This document shows positions 5,872-6,147 of a stretch of 6,147 nucleotides of DNA, in pieces. The notes under the pieces are model-generated. The model was not told where the DNA came from and ran no database searches. It saw only the letters and a program-made list of their open reading frames with translations. A program made the position numbers and the translations under genes. Each line of letters starts with the position of its first letter. Within the stretch, counting starts at the first letter, position 1. Source of the DNA: Phycisphaeraceae bacterium (GTDB lineage: Bacteria > Planctomycetota > Phycisphaerae > Phycisphaerales > Phycisphaeraceae); the NCBI GenBank assembly GCA_003552605.1, contig PUNN01000259.1:1-6147 (forward strand), in the 5' to 3' direction.

Positions 5872-6147
5872 CTGATTCCTACCGCCGCATCAGCAGCGAG
5901 GTTGCAGGCCGGCATGAGCTTTTGTCGCGATTTCGGCAGTAGGGGCCGCAATCGCCGCCGTCCGTGTCGGCGAAGCGTGATCGCACCTGCCCGGATATCG
6001 GCTTGGAGGCCGGATGCGCCACAACCGTTGCCGTGAAGGTGTTCAGACTGCCGTAGGGGGGCCGTGGGCGGTGAGCGGCTGCAAAGGCCGGCGGGGAATC
6101 CCAGGGCAAACGCATGTAGCTTGGGTGGCATGGTCAGCGGCTGTCCG
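5872..6147. other. right-edge space with no supported gene
   Basis: Upstream of the sppA promoter I see no gene I can support. Two minus-strand frames are open: 5868-6131 and 5879-6115, the latter 78 residues with four cysteines, including CGPYC. Neither has a ribosome site or a recognisable domain, and the first runs into the sppA -35 element. A stem-loop lies at 5927-5955: GCGATT/AATCGC, a single mismatch, CGGC/GCCG and the loop AGTAGGG. The G-rich stretch TGCCGTAGGGGGGCCG (6050-6065) resembles the loop side of that hairpin. The region could be part of an intergenic repeat or the 5' flank of a gene beyond the edge. Confidence 0.5.

Overview
The window is GC-rich bacterial chromosome carrying three intact protein genes, one truncated gene remnant and several strong stem-loops in the intergenic spaces. 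The gene content points to Planctomycetota, perhaps the Phycisphaerae. This rests on the subfamily of the glycoside-hydrolase-like protein, the long two-domain SppA with a signal peptide, and a CCCTCTCCC/GGGAGAGGG palindrome of the kind scattered through many GC-rich genomes. No rRNA, tRNA, CRISPR array or transposase is visible, and the assignment is an inference from protein character.

Left part (1-633). A short palindromic repeat lies at the edge. It is followed on the minus strand by the C-terminal remnant of a DUF579/glucuronoxylan-methyltransferase-like protein (61-354). The N-terminal part of that protein is absent. Where it should be there is a 48-base nested stem-loop (431-478), an AT-richer stretch and then the promoter of the next gene. 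Middle left (714-1226, plus strand) is an Rrf2-family iron-sulfur regulator with a convincing promoter. A 448-base space with no supported gene separates it from the convergent gene that follows.

Centre and right (1675-5787, minus strand). sppA (3925-5787), an exported signal-peptide-peptidase-type serine protease, lies upstream of a 676-residue GHL6/GH42-like glycoside-hydrolase-family protein (1675-3705). The 219-base space between them holds a 66-nt hairpin with a T-rich tail, placed to terminate sppA, followed by a possible separate promoter for the hydrolase. The two genes are therefore probably independent units. The last 276 bases hold the sppA promoter and a stretch with no gene I can support.

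The three intact genes show no obvious shared pathway: redox or iron sensing, envelope proteolysis and carbohydrate cleavage. The points most worth following are the bacterial DUF579-like remnant, the possible operator within a 20-base promoter spacer ahead of the hydrolase gene, and the stem-loops at 431-478 and 3798-3863. I do not see a complete new multi-gene system in this window.
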